A stretch of 41,969 nucleotides of DNA, from positions 1-41,969 of the forward strand of contig JAEZWW010000053.1 of assembly GCA_023442945.1 (NCBI GenBank), written 5' to 3'. Under the pieces are notes generated by a model. That model searched no databases. It was given only the letters and a program-made list of their open reading frames with translations, and was not told the DNA's origin. Positions 24,290 to 32,976 of this stretch are shown here, one piece after another. This DNA is from Pseudomonadota bacterium. GTDB taxonomy: Bacteria; Pseudomonadota; Gammaproteobacteria; Burkholderiales; Burkholderiaceae_C. The stretch's first letter is position 1. Every line of letters starts with the position of its first letter. Position numbers and translations under genes: made by a program.

Positions 24290-26482
24290 TCAGAACGACA
24301 TCGTGGCCGACACGCGGAAGGTGCGCGGGGCGCCGGGCATCAAGAAGCCGTCGCCGAAGGTGCCGATCCAGTACTTCTTGTCGGCCACGTTTTCCACGCT
24401 GGCGTTCAGGCGCACCGGCAGGCTGGCGATTTTGGTGCTGTAGCTGGCCATCAGGTCCAGGCGCTTCCAGGCCGGCACGCGCATGCGGTTGCCCGAATCG
24501 GCCCATTGCTTGCCGGTGTAGTGCACGCGCCCGCCCAGGGTGAGGCCTTGCACCGGCGTGTCCCAGTCCAGCCCGATGCGCGCGCGCAGGCCGGGCGTGC
24601 CGTAGGTGGTCTTGCCGGTGTTGCGCTGCACCGATTTGAGGTGTGTGACCCCGCCCAGCACCGACACGCTTTGCGTCAGCTTGCCGAACACGCTCCATTC
24701 CAAGCCGCGCAGGCGCTGCAGACCGTCGTCCACCTGTTCGTTGGCGCTGTTGGTGACGAAGGACGGGCGGCGGATCTCATACGCGCTGAAGGTGTGGGTG
24801 AGCTGCCCGGTCTGCAGCTTCACGCCGACCTCGGCCTGCTTGGTGACGCGCGGGCCCAGCACCTGGCCCGCGTTGGCAAAGCCGACGCCGACCACCTGGC
24901 CGGGCTCCATGCCTTCGGTGTAGTTGCCGAACAGCGCGATGTCGTTGCCCCAGGGGCGCACCACGGCGCCGAGCATGGGCGAGACGCGGCTCTTGCTGTA
25001 GTGGTTGTTCCACGGCTGCTTGATGCTTTGGTGGCGCAGGCCCAGCGTGACCAGCACCTTGTCGTCGGCAAAGCTCATGGTGTCGGCCAGGGCGAGCGAG
25101 CGGAAGTCGTTGTTGGTGCGGGCGCTGGCCTTGTCGTAGCCGTTCCATACCGGCGCGTTGGGGAACACCGGCGTGACCGGGTCGTACATGTTGGTGGTGT
25201 AGCAGTAGTTGCACGCCGTGTTGTTGGTGCCTTCCTTCATCTTCAGGATGTTGGCCGACAGCTGCGCCCGGTGCTTGACGGCACCGGTGGTGAACTTGCC
25301 GATGACGCCGGCCTCGGCCGTCTGGCGCTTGGAGCGCGTGTCGACGTGGTAGATGGCGCCCCGCGTGGTGCCGTCCAACCCGGTGACGATGGCGCGGGTG
25401 CCAAACATCAGGCCGCGGCCTTCCGCTTCGCCCGCGCCAAAGGCGACGTAGCCCTGCCAGTTCTCGTTGAAGTCGAATTCGCCGCGCGCCAGCACGCCGC
25501 TGTTGTCGTACTTGCCGTGCGTGCCGCGGAACATGTTGGTGTCGCCGCGCGGGGGGGAGAGCAGCACGCCCACGCCGGGGATGTTGGCGTTGCCCAGGAA
25601 GCTGAACATGCCGGGGCTGCCGTTGTCGATCTTGTTGACGCTGTTGTAGACGTCCAGCGAGAAGCGCGCGCGGTCGCCCAGGTAGTCCAGGCCCAGCGCG
25701 CCCACGCGGCGCGTCTGTTTTTCGTCCTTGGCGCCCATCTCGCCGGTGCCGTAGACACCGTTGAAGCGCAGGCCCAGGCGCTGGTCCTGGCCAAAGCGGC
25801 GCGCCAGGTCGGCGTGGACCTGGCCATAGGAATGCGTGCCGTAGGTCACCGTCAGGTCGGCGATGGGCTTGCCCAGCGCGCGCTTGGTCACCATGTTGAC
25901 GGTGCCGGCCACGCTGGTGCCCGGCGGCATGCCGGACAGCAGCACGTTGGGGCCGCGCAGCACTTCGACGCGCTCGAACATCTCGATCGGCACCGAGTTG
26001 GCTGGCGCAATGCCGTACAGCCCGTTGGTCGCGATGTCCTGCGCGCCCATGTCCAGGCCGCGCAGGTTGAAGTTCTGCAGCAGGTGGTTCTTGTTGGTGG
26101 TGAAGACCACGGCCGAATCGTTTTCCAGCACGTCCTGCAGCGTCAGCGCGGACCAGTCTTCGGCCAGTTCGCGCGTGTAGGCGTTGACGTGCACCGGCGC
26201 GTCCATGACCGAGGTGGCGCCCAGGATGCCCAGGCGCGCGCCCGACGCGGCCTTGCCACCCGGCGCCAGGCGCGGCAGGTCTTCGCGTTCGTAGGTGCTG
26301 CGGATCGTGACCTCGTCCAGCGTGCCGGCGCTGGGCGCGGCGCGGGCGGCCGGGCTGGCGGACGCAGCGGCCTCGGGCGCGGTGGCAGGGGCGTCGGTGG
26401 TCTGTGCGGCCACGCTGTGGCCCAGGGCGATCAGGGCCAGGGCGATGGGGGTGAGTCGGGCGGCCTGCTTCGGTGTGTGCAT
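24290..26482 (-). CDS. TonB-dependent siderophore receptor
   Basis: A 730-residue outer-membrane receptor. A signal peptide (LTPIALALIALGHSVAAQ) is followed by an Ala-rich linker and a TonB-box-like segment DEVTIRS (about residues 56-62). The plug domain covers about residues 85-200 with the signature NFNLRGLDMGAQDIATNGLYG, VEVLRGPNVLLSGMPPGTSV and GTVNMVTKR. The rest is the 22-strand barrel, ending in FRVSATMSF with the terminal Phe. Two cysteines (CNYC) lie in an extracellular loop. A good Fur box lies 37 bases upstream of the ATG, so expression should rise under iron limitation. The siderophore cannot be read from sequence. Upstream genes encode a PepSY protein and two small membrane proteins typical of siderophore uptake loci. 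Confidence 0.95.
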   Translation of the reverse strand: MHTPKQAARLTPIALALIALGHSVAAQTTDAPATAPEAAASASPAARAAPSAGTLDEVTIRSTYEREDLPRLAPGGKAASGARLGILGATSVMDAPVHVNAYTRELAEDWSALTLQDVLENDSAVVFTTNKNHLLQNFNLRGLDMGAQDIATNGLYGIAPANSVPIEMFERVEVLRGPNVLLSGMPPGTSVAGTVNMVTKRALGKPIADLTVTYGTHSYGQVHADLARRFGQDQRLGLRFNGVYGTGEMGAKDEKQTRRVGALGLDYLGDRARFSLDVYNSVNKIDNGSPGMFSFLGNANIPGVGVLLSPPRGDTNMFRGTHGKYDNSGVLARGEFDFNENWQGYVAFGAGEAEGRGLMFGTRAIVTGLDGTTRGAIYHVDTRSKRQTAEAGVIGKFTTGAVKHRAQLSANILKMKEGTNNTACNYCYTTNMYDPVTPVFPNAPVWNGYDKASARTNNDFRSLALADTMSFADDKVLVTLGLRHQSIKQPWNNHYSKSRVSPMLGAVVRPWGNDIALFGNYTEGMEPGQVVGVGFANAGQVLGPRVTKQAEVGVKLQTGQLTHTFSAYEIRRPSFVTNSANEQVDDGLQRLRGLEWSVFGKLTQSVSVLGGVTHLKSVQRNTGKTTYGTPGLRARIGLDWDTPVQGLTLGGRVHYTGKQWADSGNRMRVPAWKRLDLMASYSTKIASLPVRLNASVENVADKKYWIGTFGDGFLMPGAPRTFRVSATMSF

Positions 26483-26518
26483 CGGTCGTGCTTCCAGTTT
26501 TAAAAATCAAATACAAAC

Positions 26519-26537
26519 GACAATGATTCGCATTATC
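26519..26537 (-). promoter_or_regulatory. Fur box upstream of the siderophore receptor
   Basis: On the minus strand the site reads GATAATGCGAATCATTGTC, 16 of 19 bases identical to the classical GATAATGATAATCATTATC. It lies within the receptor promoter region. Confidence 0.88.
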
Positions 26538-26582
26538 GTAAAAATTGCAACCAAATCCCCCGGGGTACCGCGGGCATTGGCG

Positions 26583-26647
26583 GATTTATCGGCAATATTG
26601 GCTTTTGGCCCTAGTGGTACCTGCGCAGACAGCTACCAAAACAGGAG
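26583..26647 (-). repeat. Dispersed repeat copy 11 (reverse)
   Basis: Contains TTTGGCCCTAGTGG, CTGCGCAGACAGCTACC and an A run on the plus strand. It lies between the PepSY gene and the Fur box of the receptor. Confidence 0.85.
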
Positions 26648-26662
26648 CGATCAGCAGTTGTC

Positions 26663-28207
26663 TCATGTCGCCGCAGCGACCGCTCGCGCCACCCCGGCGC
26701 GCTGCCGCAGGCCGAGCCAGCCGAAGAACAGCGCCAGCAGCCCGCACAGCGCGCCCAGCCGCACCCCGTCGGCACTCGGGTCGAGCCACACGGCCAGCGG
26801 CACCAGCGCGTTGCCCAGCGCCGCCAGGGCCAACAGGCCGCGGCCCGCGCGCTCGGTGCCGCGCCACAGCGCCCAGGCGATGCAGCCGGCAGAGACACCG
26901 TAGAAAACCCCCTGGTGCAGCACGTTCAGATCACCCAATTGGGGCGCCAGCCAGCGCGCCAACACCAGCGTGATCGGCAGGGCGGCGGCGCAGCCCAGGC
27001 ACACCCCGACGGTGAGCGCCGACACCACCCGGACGTGGCGCGGCCGGTCTTCGATCGGCGCGACTTCGCCGCGGGCCGCACGAGCGCGCCGCGTGCGCGT
27101 TTCGATCCACAGCAGGTTGCCGGTGTAGAACAGCAGCGCGCCCGACAGGCCCAGCAGCACGTACAGCACGCGCACCGGGTCCCCGCCAAAGCTGCCGAAA
27201 TGCAGCGCGAACAGGCTGCTGAGCAGCGCGCTGCTCGCCAGGCCGCTACCGCCGGGCAGGTAGGTGCGGTCGGTGATCTCGCCCGTGCCCAGGTGCACGA
27301 AAGCCAGCCCGTAGCGCGCCGCGCGCTGAAAGTGCCGTTCGTCCACGCCATGGACAACGCCCACGGTGCGCCCGTCCGGTCGCGTGACCAGGTCCAGCCC
27401 CAGCGGCGCGAAGTGCGGCGCCTGGGCCTGCACACGCTGGCGGATCTCGCTGGGGGCCAGCCAGTCGGCGCGCGGCACGTCGGCGACGGGCTGGGCGTCG
27501 CGCGCCACGGTGGCGCGCAAGCCGCCGGTGTAGATGAACTTGTCCTGCGCCTCATACACCAGGTCGTGCAGGCCGAACACGGCGGCGCTGAAGGCGATCA
27601 CCAGGTGGAAGGGCAGGCTGGTCACGCCCAGCAGGTTGTGCACGTCCAGCCACATGCGCTTGAGGTTGGCGCCCAGGCGCAGGTGAAACAGGTCCTTCAC
27701 CAGCGTGGGCAGCAGCACCACGACGCCCGACACCAGCGCCAGCGCGTAGGCCAGCGAGACCAGGCCGATCACCGGCTCGGCCCAATCCAGGGGGATCGGC
27801 AGGCCGCCCTTGCGGTGCAGCGTGTCGACAAACTGGCCGCTGGTGTCGTCTTCGGGCGGCAAGTGCGTCGCCCGACGCAACTGGCCGTCCTGGCCCAGTT
27901 GCCACCAGGTCGGTTCGCCGCCGCGGGGCAGTTGGGCCAGTGCGGGCTGCGTGTGGTCGGGGCCGGCCCAGCGCAGGCGCAGGCGGCCCGGCGGGCCGGG
28001 GTGTTCGGCCAGGTACGCCGCCATCAGCGCGTCGCCATCGTCGCTGATGGCACTGGACGCCGCGGCCGGGGACTGGGTCCAGCGGCTGATCTCCGCCTTC
28101 AGCATCGAAAACGCGCCGGCGTAAAACGCGATGAACAGCACCATGCCGCAGACGATGCCCACCCAGGTGTGCACCGCCAGGTAGTCCTTGACGGTCTGCG
28201 CCTTCAT
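26663..28207 (-). CDS. PepSY-associated membrane protein of an iron uptake locus
   Basis: A 514-residue inner-membrane protein of the PepSY_TM family. The N terminus VKDYLAVHTWVGIVCGMVLF is the first helix with the conserved His-Trp. Later helices are GLVSLAYALALVSGVVVLLP, LLGVTSLPFHLVIAFSAAVF, VLYVLLGLSGALLFYTGNLL and about four more at the C terminus. In Pseudomonas the related FpvG takes part in reductive iron release from pyoverdine in the periplasm, so a similar role is plausible here. The start at 28207 overlaps the stop of the DUF3649 gene by ATGA. The frame is open upstream to 28405, but this part is a shadow. Confidence 0.88.
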   Translation of the reverse strand: MKAQTVKDYLAVHTWVGIVCGMVLFIAFYAGAFSMLKAEISRWTQSPAAASSAISDDGDALMAAYLAEHPGPPGRLRLRWAGPDHTQPALAQLPRGGEPTWWQLGQDGQLRRATHLPPEDDTSGQFVDTLHRKGGLPIPLDWAEPVIGLVSLAYALALVSGVVVLLPTLVKDLFHLRLGANLKRMWLDVHNLLGVTSLPFHLVIAFSAAVFGLHDLVYEAQDKFIYTGGLRATVARDAQPVADVPRADWLAPSEIRQRVQAQAPHFAPLGLDLVTRPDGRTVGVVHGVDERHFQRAARYGLAFVHLGTGEITDRTYLPGGSGLASSALLSSLFALHFGSFGGDPVRVLYVLLGLSGALLFYTGNLLWIETRTRRARAARGEVAPIEDRPRHVRVVSALTVGVCLGCAAALPITLVLARWLAPQLGDLNVLHQGVFYGVSAGCIAWALWRGTERAGRGLLALAALGNALVPLAVWLDPSADGVRLGALCGLLALFFGWLGLRQRAGVARAVAAAT

Positions 28208-28500
28208 CGCATCAGCGCCCAGGCCAGCAGGGCCGCCAGGTTGGCGCCCACCAGCACGGCGAGGCATTGCCGGCGGCTGCTGGTCAGGAAGGTGAGGCAG
28301 GGCACCGTGCCCCACAGCAGCACCGCCAGCCACATGGCGAGCTGGTCGCGCACCGGCATGCGGCCCGGCAGCGCGCCGCCGTACATCACCAGCCAGCTGA
28401 GCCACAACGCCAGCGGAAAGCCCAGCAGCACGCCCGCCAGGCCCTTGAAAAGCAAATGGCGCGGCGCTGCCGCCGCGTCGCCGCGGTCAGCGCGGCTCAT
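28204..28500 (-). CDS. DUF3649-type small membrane protein
   Basis: A 98-residue membrane protein with three hydrophobic segments: LLFKGLAGVLLGFPLALWLSW, LAMWLAVLLWGTVPCLTF and LAVLVGANLAALLAWALM. The order DUF3325, DUF3649, PepSY, TonB receptor recurs at siderophore uptake loci, which supports the family call. It overlaps both neighbours by ATGA, so the three membrane proteins are translationally coupled and probably form one complex. Its precise role is unknown. The family name is from recall of the arrangement and the sequence pattern. Confidence 0.7.
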   Translation of the reverse strand: MSRADRGDAAAAPRHLLFKGLAGVLLGFPLALWLSWLVMYGGALPGRMPVRDQLAMWLAVLLWGTVPCLTFLTSSRRQCLAVLVGANLAALLAWALMR

Positions 28501-28760
28501 CGAGCGGCTCTCGCGGCGCTGCGCCGGCGGCGCGCGACCAGGTAGCTCCAGCACGGCAGCGCCAGGATGGCCACGGCCAGCGCTTCGCTCACCGCCTCGG
28601 CCAGGCCGACGCCAGTTGATTGGAAAGCCCACACCGCCAGGCACGCGGCCAACGTGCCCAGGGCCGCGCCGCGCCAGCCGCGCAGCCGACCGTCAACGCG
28701 TGGCGTGGCGCACAGGAAAAGCCAGCCCGCCGCGGCGGCCAGGACGATCGCGAAACCCAT
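28497..28760 (-). CDS. DUF3325-type small membrane protein
   Basis: An 87-residue membrane protein with three hydrophobic segments: GFAIVLAAAAGWLFLCATP, GAALGTLAACLAVWAFQS and SEALAVAILALPCWSYLVA, then an Arg-rich tail. It is the first gene of the iron-linked operon. The start at the ATG 28760 is chosen; an upstream TTG at 28772 is in frame. A Fur-box-like site lies about 23 bases upstream. It overlaps the DUF3649 gene by ATGA. The family name is a pattern match from memory and is less certain than the operon context. Confidence 0.7.
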   Translation of the reverse strand: MGFAIVLAAAAGWLFLCATPRVDGRLRGWRGAALGTLAACLAVWAFQSTGVGLAEAVSEALAVAILALPCWSYLVARRRRSAARAAR

Positions 28761-28782
28761 GGTGAAACACAAGAATGCTATT

Positions 28783-28801
28783 GATAACGATTCGCATTCT
28801 A
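28783..28801 (+). promoter_or_regulatory. Fur-box-like site upstream of the DUF3325 gene
   Basis: GATAACGATTCGCATTCTA matches 14 of 19 bases of the Fur consensus. It shares GATTCGCATT with the receptor site at 26519. It would control the DUF3325-DUF3649-PepSY operon. Confidence 0.75.
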
Positions 28802-28827
28802 TATGTACTGGGAGGTCCTACAGCGAT

Positions 28828-28889
28828 ATTTATGAGAAATCGGCCATCGGCCCTACAACCACCTGCGCGACCAGCTATCAAAACAGAAG
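28828..28889 (-). repeat. Dispersed repeat copy 12 (reverse)
   Basis: Carries ATTTATGAGAAATCGGCC, GGCCCTACAACC and CTGCGCGACCAGCTATC with an A run. It lies between the groEL terminator and the DUF3325 promoter. Confidence 0.9.
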
Positions 28890-28890
28890 T

Positions 28891-28926
28891 AAAAAAGCCC
28901 CGCAGGCTAAGAACCTGCGGGGCTTT
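28891..28926 (-). terminator. Terminator of groESL
   Basis: Arms AAAGCCCCGCAGG and CCTGCGGGGCTTT pair perfectly over 13 bp around a 7-nt loop. Read on the minus strand it ends in a run of T residues. Confidence 0.95.
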
Positions 28927-28956
28927 GTCTGCTCAAGCGGTGAGCAGGGGGCTGGC

Positions 28957-30609
<1,653 letters not shown>

Positions 30610-30630
30610 TTGTGTGGCTCCTGAAAATAT

Positions 30631-30688
30631 GATTAAAAAGTGGCTGTAGCCCTAGTGGGAATTGCGCAGCCAGCTATGAATTTGGGAG
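30631..30688 (-). repeat. Dispersed repeat copy 13 (reverse), between groES and groEL
   Basis: Contains TGTAGCCCTAGTGGGAATTG then CGCAGCCAGCTATGAATTTG on the plus strand. It occupies over half of the groES-groEL gap. Confidence 0.85.
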
Positions 30689-30708
30689 TATTGAAAGGGC
30701 CGGAAGAA

Positions 30709-30999
30709 TTACTTCTCGACGACCGCGAACAGGTCGTCTTCCTTCATCACCAGCAGCTCGTCGCCGTCGACCTTGACGGTCTGGCCGCTGTACTTGCCGA
30801 ACAGCACGCGGTCGCCGACCTTGACGTTCATCGCGGCCAGTTCGCCCTTGTCGTTCTTCTTGCCCGGGCCCACGGCCAGCACTTCACCCTGGTCGGGCTT
30901 TTCGGCCGCGTTGTCAGGGATCACGATGCCAGAGGCGGTCTTGGTTTCGTTCTCGAGACGCTTGACGATCACGCGATCGGCGAGAGGGCGCAGTTTCAT
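30709..30999 (-). CDS. groS: Co-chaperonin GroES (HSP10)
   Basis: A 96-residue co-chaperonin. The start MKLRPLADRVIVKRLENETK, the mobile loop with ASGIVIPDNAAEKP and the end DLFAVVE are standard. The start at 30999 has a strong AGGAG seven bases upstream; longer frames toward 31104 run into the CIRCE site and are not real. It leads the groESL operon and is under a CIRCE element and a dual promoter about 100 bases upstream. Confidence 0.98.
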   Translation of the reverse strand: MKLRPLADRVIVKRLENETKTASGIVIPDNAAEKPDQGEVLAVGPGKKNDKGELAAMNVKVGDRVLFGKYSGQTVKVDGDELLVMKEDDLFAVVEK

Positions 31000-31097
31000 A
31001 AAGGCTCCTAAAAGGTTGCAGTACAAAGGTTTTTGTCGATTCGCCGCGCCCTGAGGGCCCGGCGGATCGCGACGGATGCGATGGCGGTTGGTGCTTG

Positions 31098-31124
31098 TTA
31101 GCACTCAACCCCAGCGAGTGCTAA
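31098..31124 (-). promoter_or_regulatory. CIRCE element (HrcA operator) of groESL
   Basis: Perfect inverted repeat TTAGCACTC, nine bases, GAGTGCTAA. It overlaps the edge of the -10 box, so HrcA binding should block transcription under normal temperature. Confidence 0.97.
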
Positions 31125-31152
31125 TCATAAGGCCGATCCATGACGTTTCAAG
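31124..31152 (-). promoter_or_regulatory. groES promoter, overlapping sigma-70 and sigma-32 boxes
   Basis: On the minus strand CTTGAAA (31152-31146) is followed 13 bases later by CCTTATGA, fitting a sigma-32 promoter. TTGAAA and TATGAT at 16-base spacing fit a sigma-70 promoter. Both share the -35 region and end at the CIRCE site. Confidence 0.75.
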
Positions 31153-31500
31153 CGCTTTCGTGCGATTGTTTGTGTCTGGGGCGCTGGCGTAGCGCTGGGG
31201 ATCGGTGCATTGGCCTCCGTGTCTGGAGGCCATGGCTGTTCGGCCGCCGCCGGCGCTTGTCGTAGAATCCGACGGCTCGCCAGCGCATGGCGAGACCCGC
31301 CCAGGACGACCTTGGCGCGGTCCATCTTCTGGGGACGGCCCTGTGAAACGAGGTTTCATGGTTCGCTTCCTGGTGCCGCTGCTTCCTGCAGCCAAGCTGC
31401 TTTTCTCTCCCCCTTGTCATCACCCGGTCCGCGTTGCCGCGCAGACTGATCGCCGCGCCTTGCGCGTGTGCGCCACGGCCATGGTCGAGGGAGACGCGCA
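31153..31500 (+). promoter_or_regulatory. Structured leader region upstream of the antiporter operon
   Basis: About 350 bases without a gene, between divergent groES and the small membrane protein. Three perfect hairpins are seen: TGGCCTCC/GGAGGCCA (31211-31232), CTCGCCA/TGGCGAG (31276-31294) and TGAAAC/GTTTCA (31344-31358). Several come just before or after pieces such as GGGGA and GCGAGACC that recall the yybP-ykoY manganese riboswitch, which often precedes cation transporters, but the conserved core is not complete. I call it only a candidate structured leader. Confidence 0.35.
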
Positions 31501-31671
31501 ATGAACATGCTCGTCTGGGGCGCGCTGGCCATGGCGGCAGGCCTTGCCTACGCCGCCTGGTCCGCCGACGGCGCGAGCGAGCGCGACGTGCGCGCCTTGT
31601 GGTTTTTTTGCGGCTTTTCGTTCATTCTGGCGGGGCTGTTCGCAGCGATCGCCCATGTCTCGTCCGAATAA
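31501..31671 (+). CDS. Small two-helix membrane protein before the antiporter
   Basis: A 56-residue protein with two hydrophobic segments (MLVWGALAMAAGLAYAAW and LWFFCGFSFILAGLFAAIAH) joined by a charged loop (SADGASERDVR). The ribosome site GAGGGAGA seven bases before the ATG is strong, so the frame is likely translated. It ends three bases before the antiporter start, which suggests coupling. I do not recognise a family. It may be a small accessory subunit of the antiporter, though this is inferred only from position. Confidence 0.65.
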   Translation: MNMLVWGALAMAAGLAYAAWSADGASERDVRALWFFCGFSFILAGLFAAIAHVSSE

Positions 31672-31674
31672 GAA

Positions 31675-32850
31675 ATGAGTTTCACCATGGACAACCCAAC
31701 CCCCCACACTTCCCGGCGGCTCATTCCTGCTTCGACCTGGGCGCTGATGATCGGTGCCTGGGTCGTCGTCGGCCTGTTCTTTGCTTTCGGCAACCGCTGG
31801 CTCGCCGTGCCCATCGATCCCGTGACGGCCAGCCTGGTCTTCGTTGGCCTGTTCGTGACCATCTTGGCCGCGTCGTTCGGCGTGGTGCGCGAGGCGGATC
31901 ATCTGGCGCACCAGCTCGGCGAGCCCTACGGCACCTTGATCCTGACCTTGTCCATCGTGTCCATCGAGGTGATCCTGATCGCGTCGGTGCTGCTTGGCCC
32001 GGCCGAGGTGCCCACCATCGGGCGCGATTCGATCTTTGCGGTGATGATGATCATCCTGAACCTGGTCATGGGCATCTGCCTGGTCGCGGGCGCGGCGCGC
32101 AACGGCGATCAGGAATACAACGCGCAAGGTGCCGTCACCTACCTGTCGATGATTGTGCTGCTGACCGGCACGGCCTTGGTATTGCCCAAGTTCACGTCCG
32201 GCGCCGGGGAGTTCACGCGCACGCAAGCCATCGCCATGAGCGTGCTGACGGCCTTGCTGTACGCCGCCTTCCTGTGGAAACAGATGAGCAGCTACCGCCG
32301 GCTGTTCATTCAGCCAGAGCCCGGCGCCATGGCCATCGGGCACGCCGCCAGCAGCGGCGTTGATGCGACGGACGGCGGTGGCCAGCCCCTTGACCGCAAG
32401 GCGATGCTGGTGCGGTCGGCCGTTCTGCTGGTGTTGATCCTGCCGATCGTGCTGCTGGCGCACTTCCTGGCGGTCGTGACCGACTACGGCATCGCCGCCA
32501 TGGGCGCTCCGGCCGCGGTCGGCGGCGTGCTGATCGCGATCATCGTGTTCACGCCCGAATCCATCACGGCCGTCAAGGCGGCCATGAACAACGAAATGCA
32601 GCGCGCCATCAACCTGTGCCTGGGCGCCTTCGTGTCCACCGTTGGCTTGACGGTGCCGGCGGTGCTGATCATCGGCTTGGTGACGGGCAAGCAGGTCGTC
32701 ATGGGCATCTCGCTCGTGGAGATCGTCTTGTTCGCGCTCACGGTGGCGCTGACGATGAAGACCTTCAACGGCCAGCGCACGTCGCCGATTCAGGGCTTCA
32801 TGCACATCGCCTTGTTCGTGGTCTTTGGCCTGCTGCTGTTCAACCCCTGA
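31675..32850 (+). CDS. chaA: ChaA-type calcium (sodium)/proton antiporter
   Basis: A 391-residue inner-membrane antiporter of the CaCA family with about ten to eleven hydrophobic segments. The two alpha-repeat motifs are seen: GEPYGTLILTLSIVSIEVIL in the first half and VFTPESITAVKAAMNNEMQR in the second, with the acidic residue needed for cation transport in each. A hydrophilic loop near PEPGAMAIGHAASS divides the halves. Start 31675 is used; an ATG at 31687 is in frame. It is preceded by the 56-residue membrane protein with almost no gap. Ion preference (calcium, sodium, potassium or others) is not determined by sequence. Confidence 0.88.
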   Translation: MSFTMDNPTPHTSRRLIPASTWALMIGAWVVVGLFFAFGNRWLAVPIDPVTASLVFVGLFVTILAASFGVVREADHLAHQLGEPYGTLILTLSIVSIEVILIASVLLGPAEVPTIGRDSIFAVMMIILNLVMGICLVAGAARNGDQEYNAQGAVTYLSMIVLLTGTALVLPKFTSGAGEFTRTQAIAMSVLTALLYAAFLWKQMSSYRRLFIQPEPGAMAIGHAASSGVDATDGGGQPLDRKAMLVRSAVLLVLILPIVLLAHFLAVVTDYGIAAMGAPAAVGGVLIAIIVFTPESITAVKAAMNNEMQRAINLCLGAFVSTVGLTVPAVLIIGLVTGKQVVMGISLVEIVLFALTVALTMKTFNGQRTSPIQGFMHIALFVVFGLLLFNP

Positions 32851-32916
32851 GCGGCGGCTGAGTCAGCGGTGCAACCGGCCCCGATGCCCGACGGGACCGC
32901 GGTTCGCTTGAGGCAC

Positions 32917-32976
32917 TGCGCCGGTGACAGTGGAGCTGGGTAGCCTGGTCAGCCCAGTTCCACCGTCACCGGCGCA
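32917..32976. repeat. 24-nt inverted repeat at the chaA/xth junction
   Basis: Arms at 32917-32940 and 32953-32976 are complementary at 22 of 24 positions around a 12-nt spacer. The right arm is the 3' end of the xth coding sequence, and the left arm, read on the plus strand, codes the same peptide APVTVELG followed by a stop. The xth stop codon lies in the loop. No T tract follows, so a standard intrinsic terminator is not evident. Confidence 0.85.

Noticed and set aside
31153..31320. yybP-ykoY manganese riboswitch upstream of the antiporter
   Set aside because: GGGGA and GCGAGACC pieces are present, but the GGGGAGUAGC loop, the ACAUACU segment and a good closing stem are not. Left as a structured leader only.
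31105..31501. Minus-strand frames upstream of groES
   Set aside because: They overlap the CIRCE element, promoter and leader, and have low-complexity composition.
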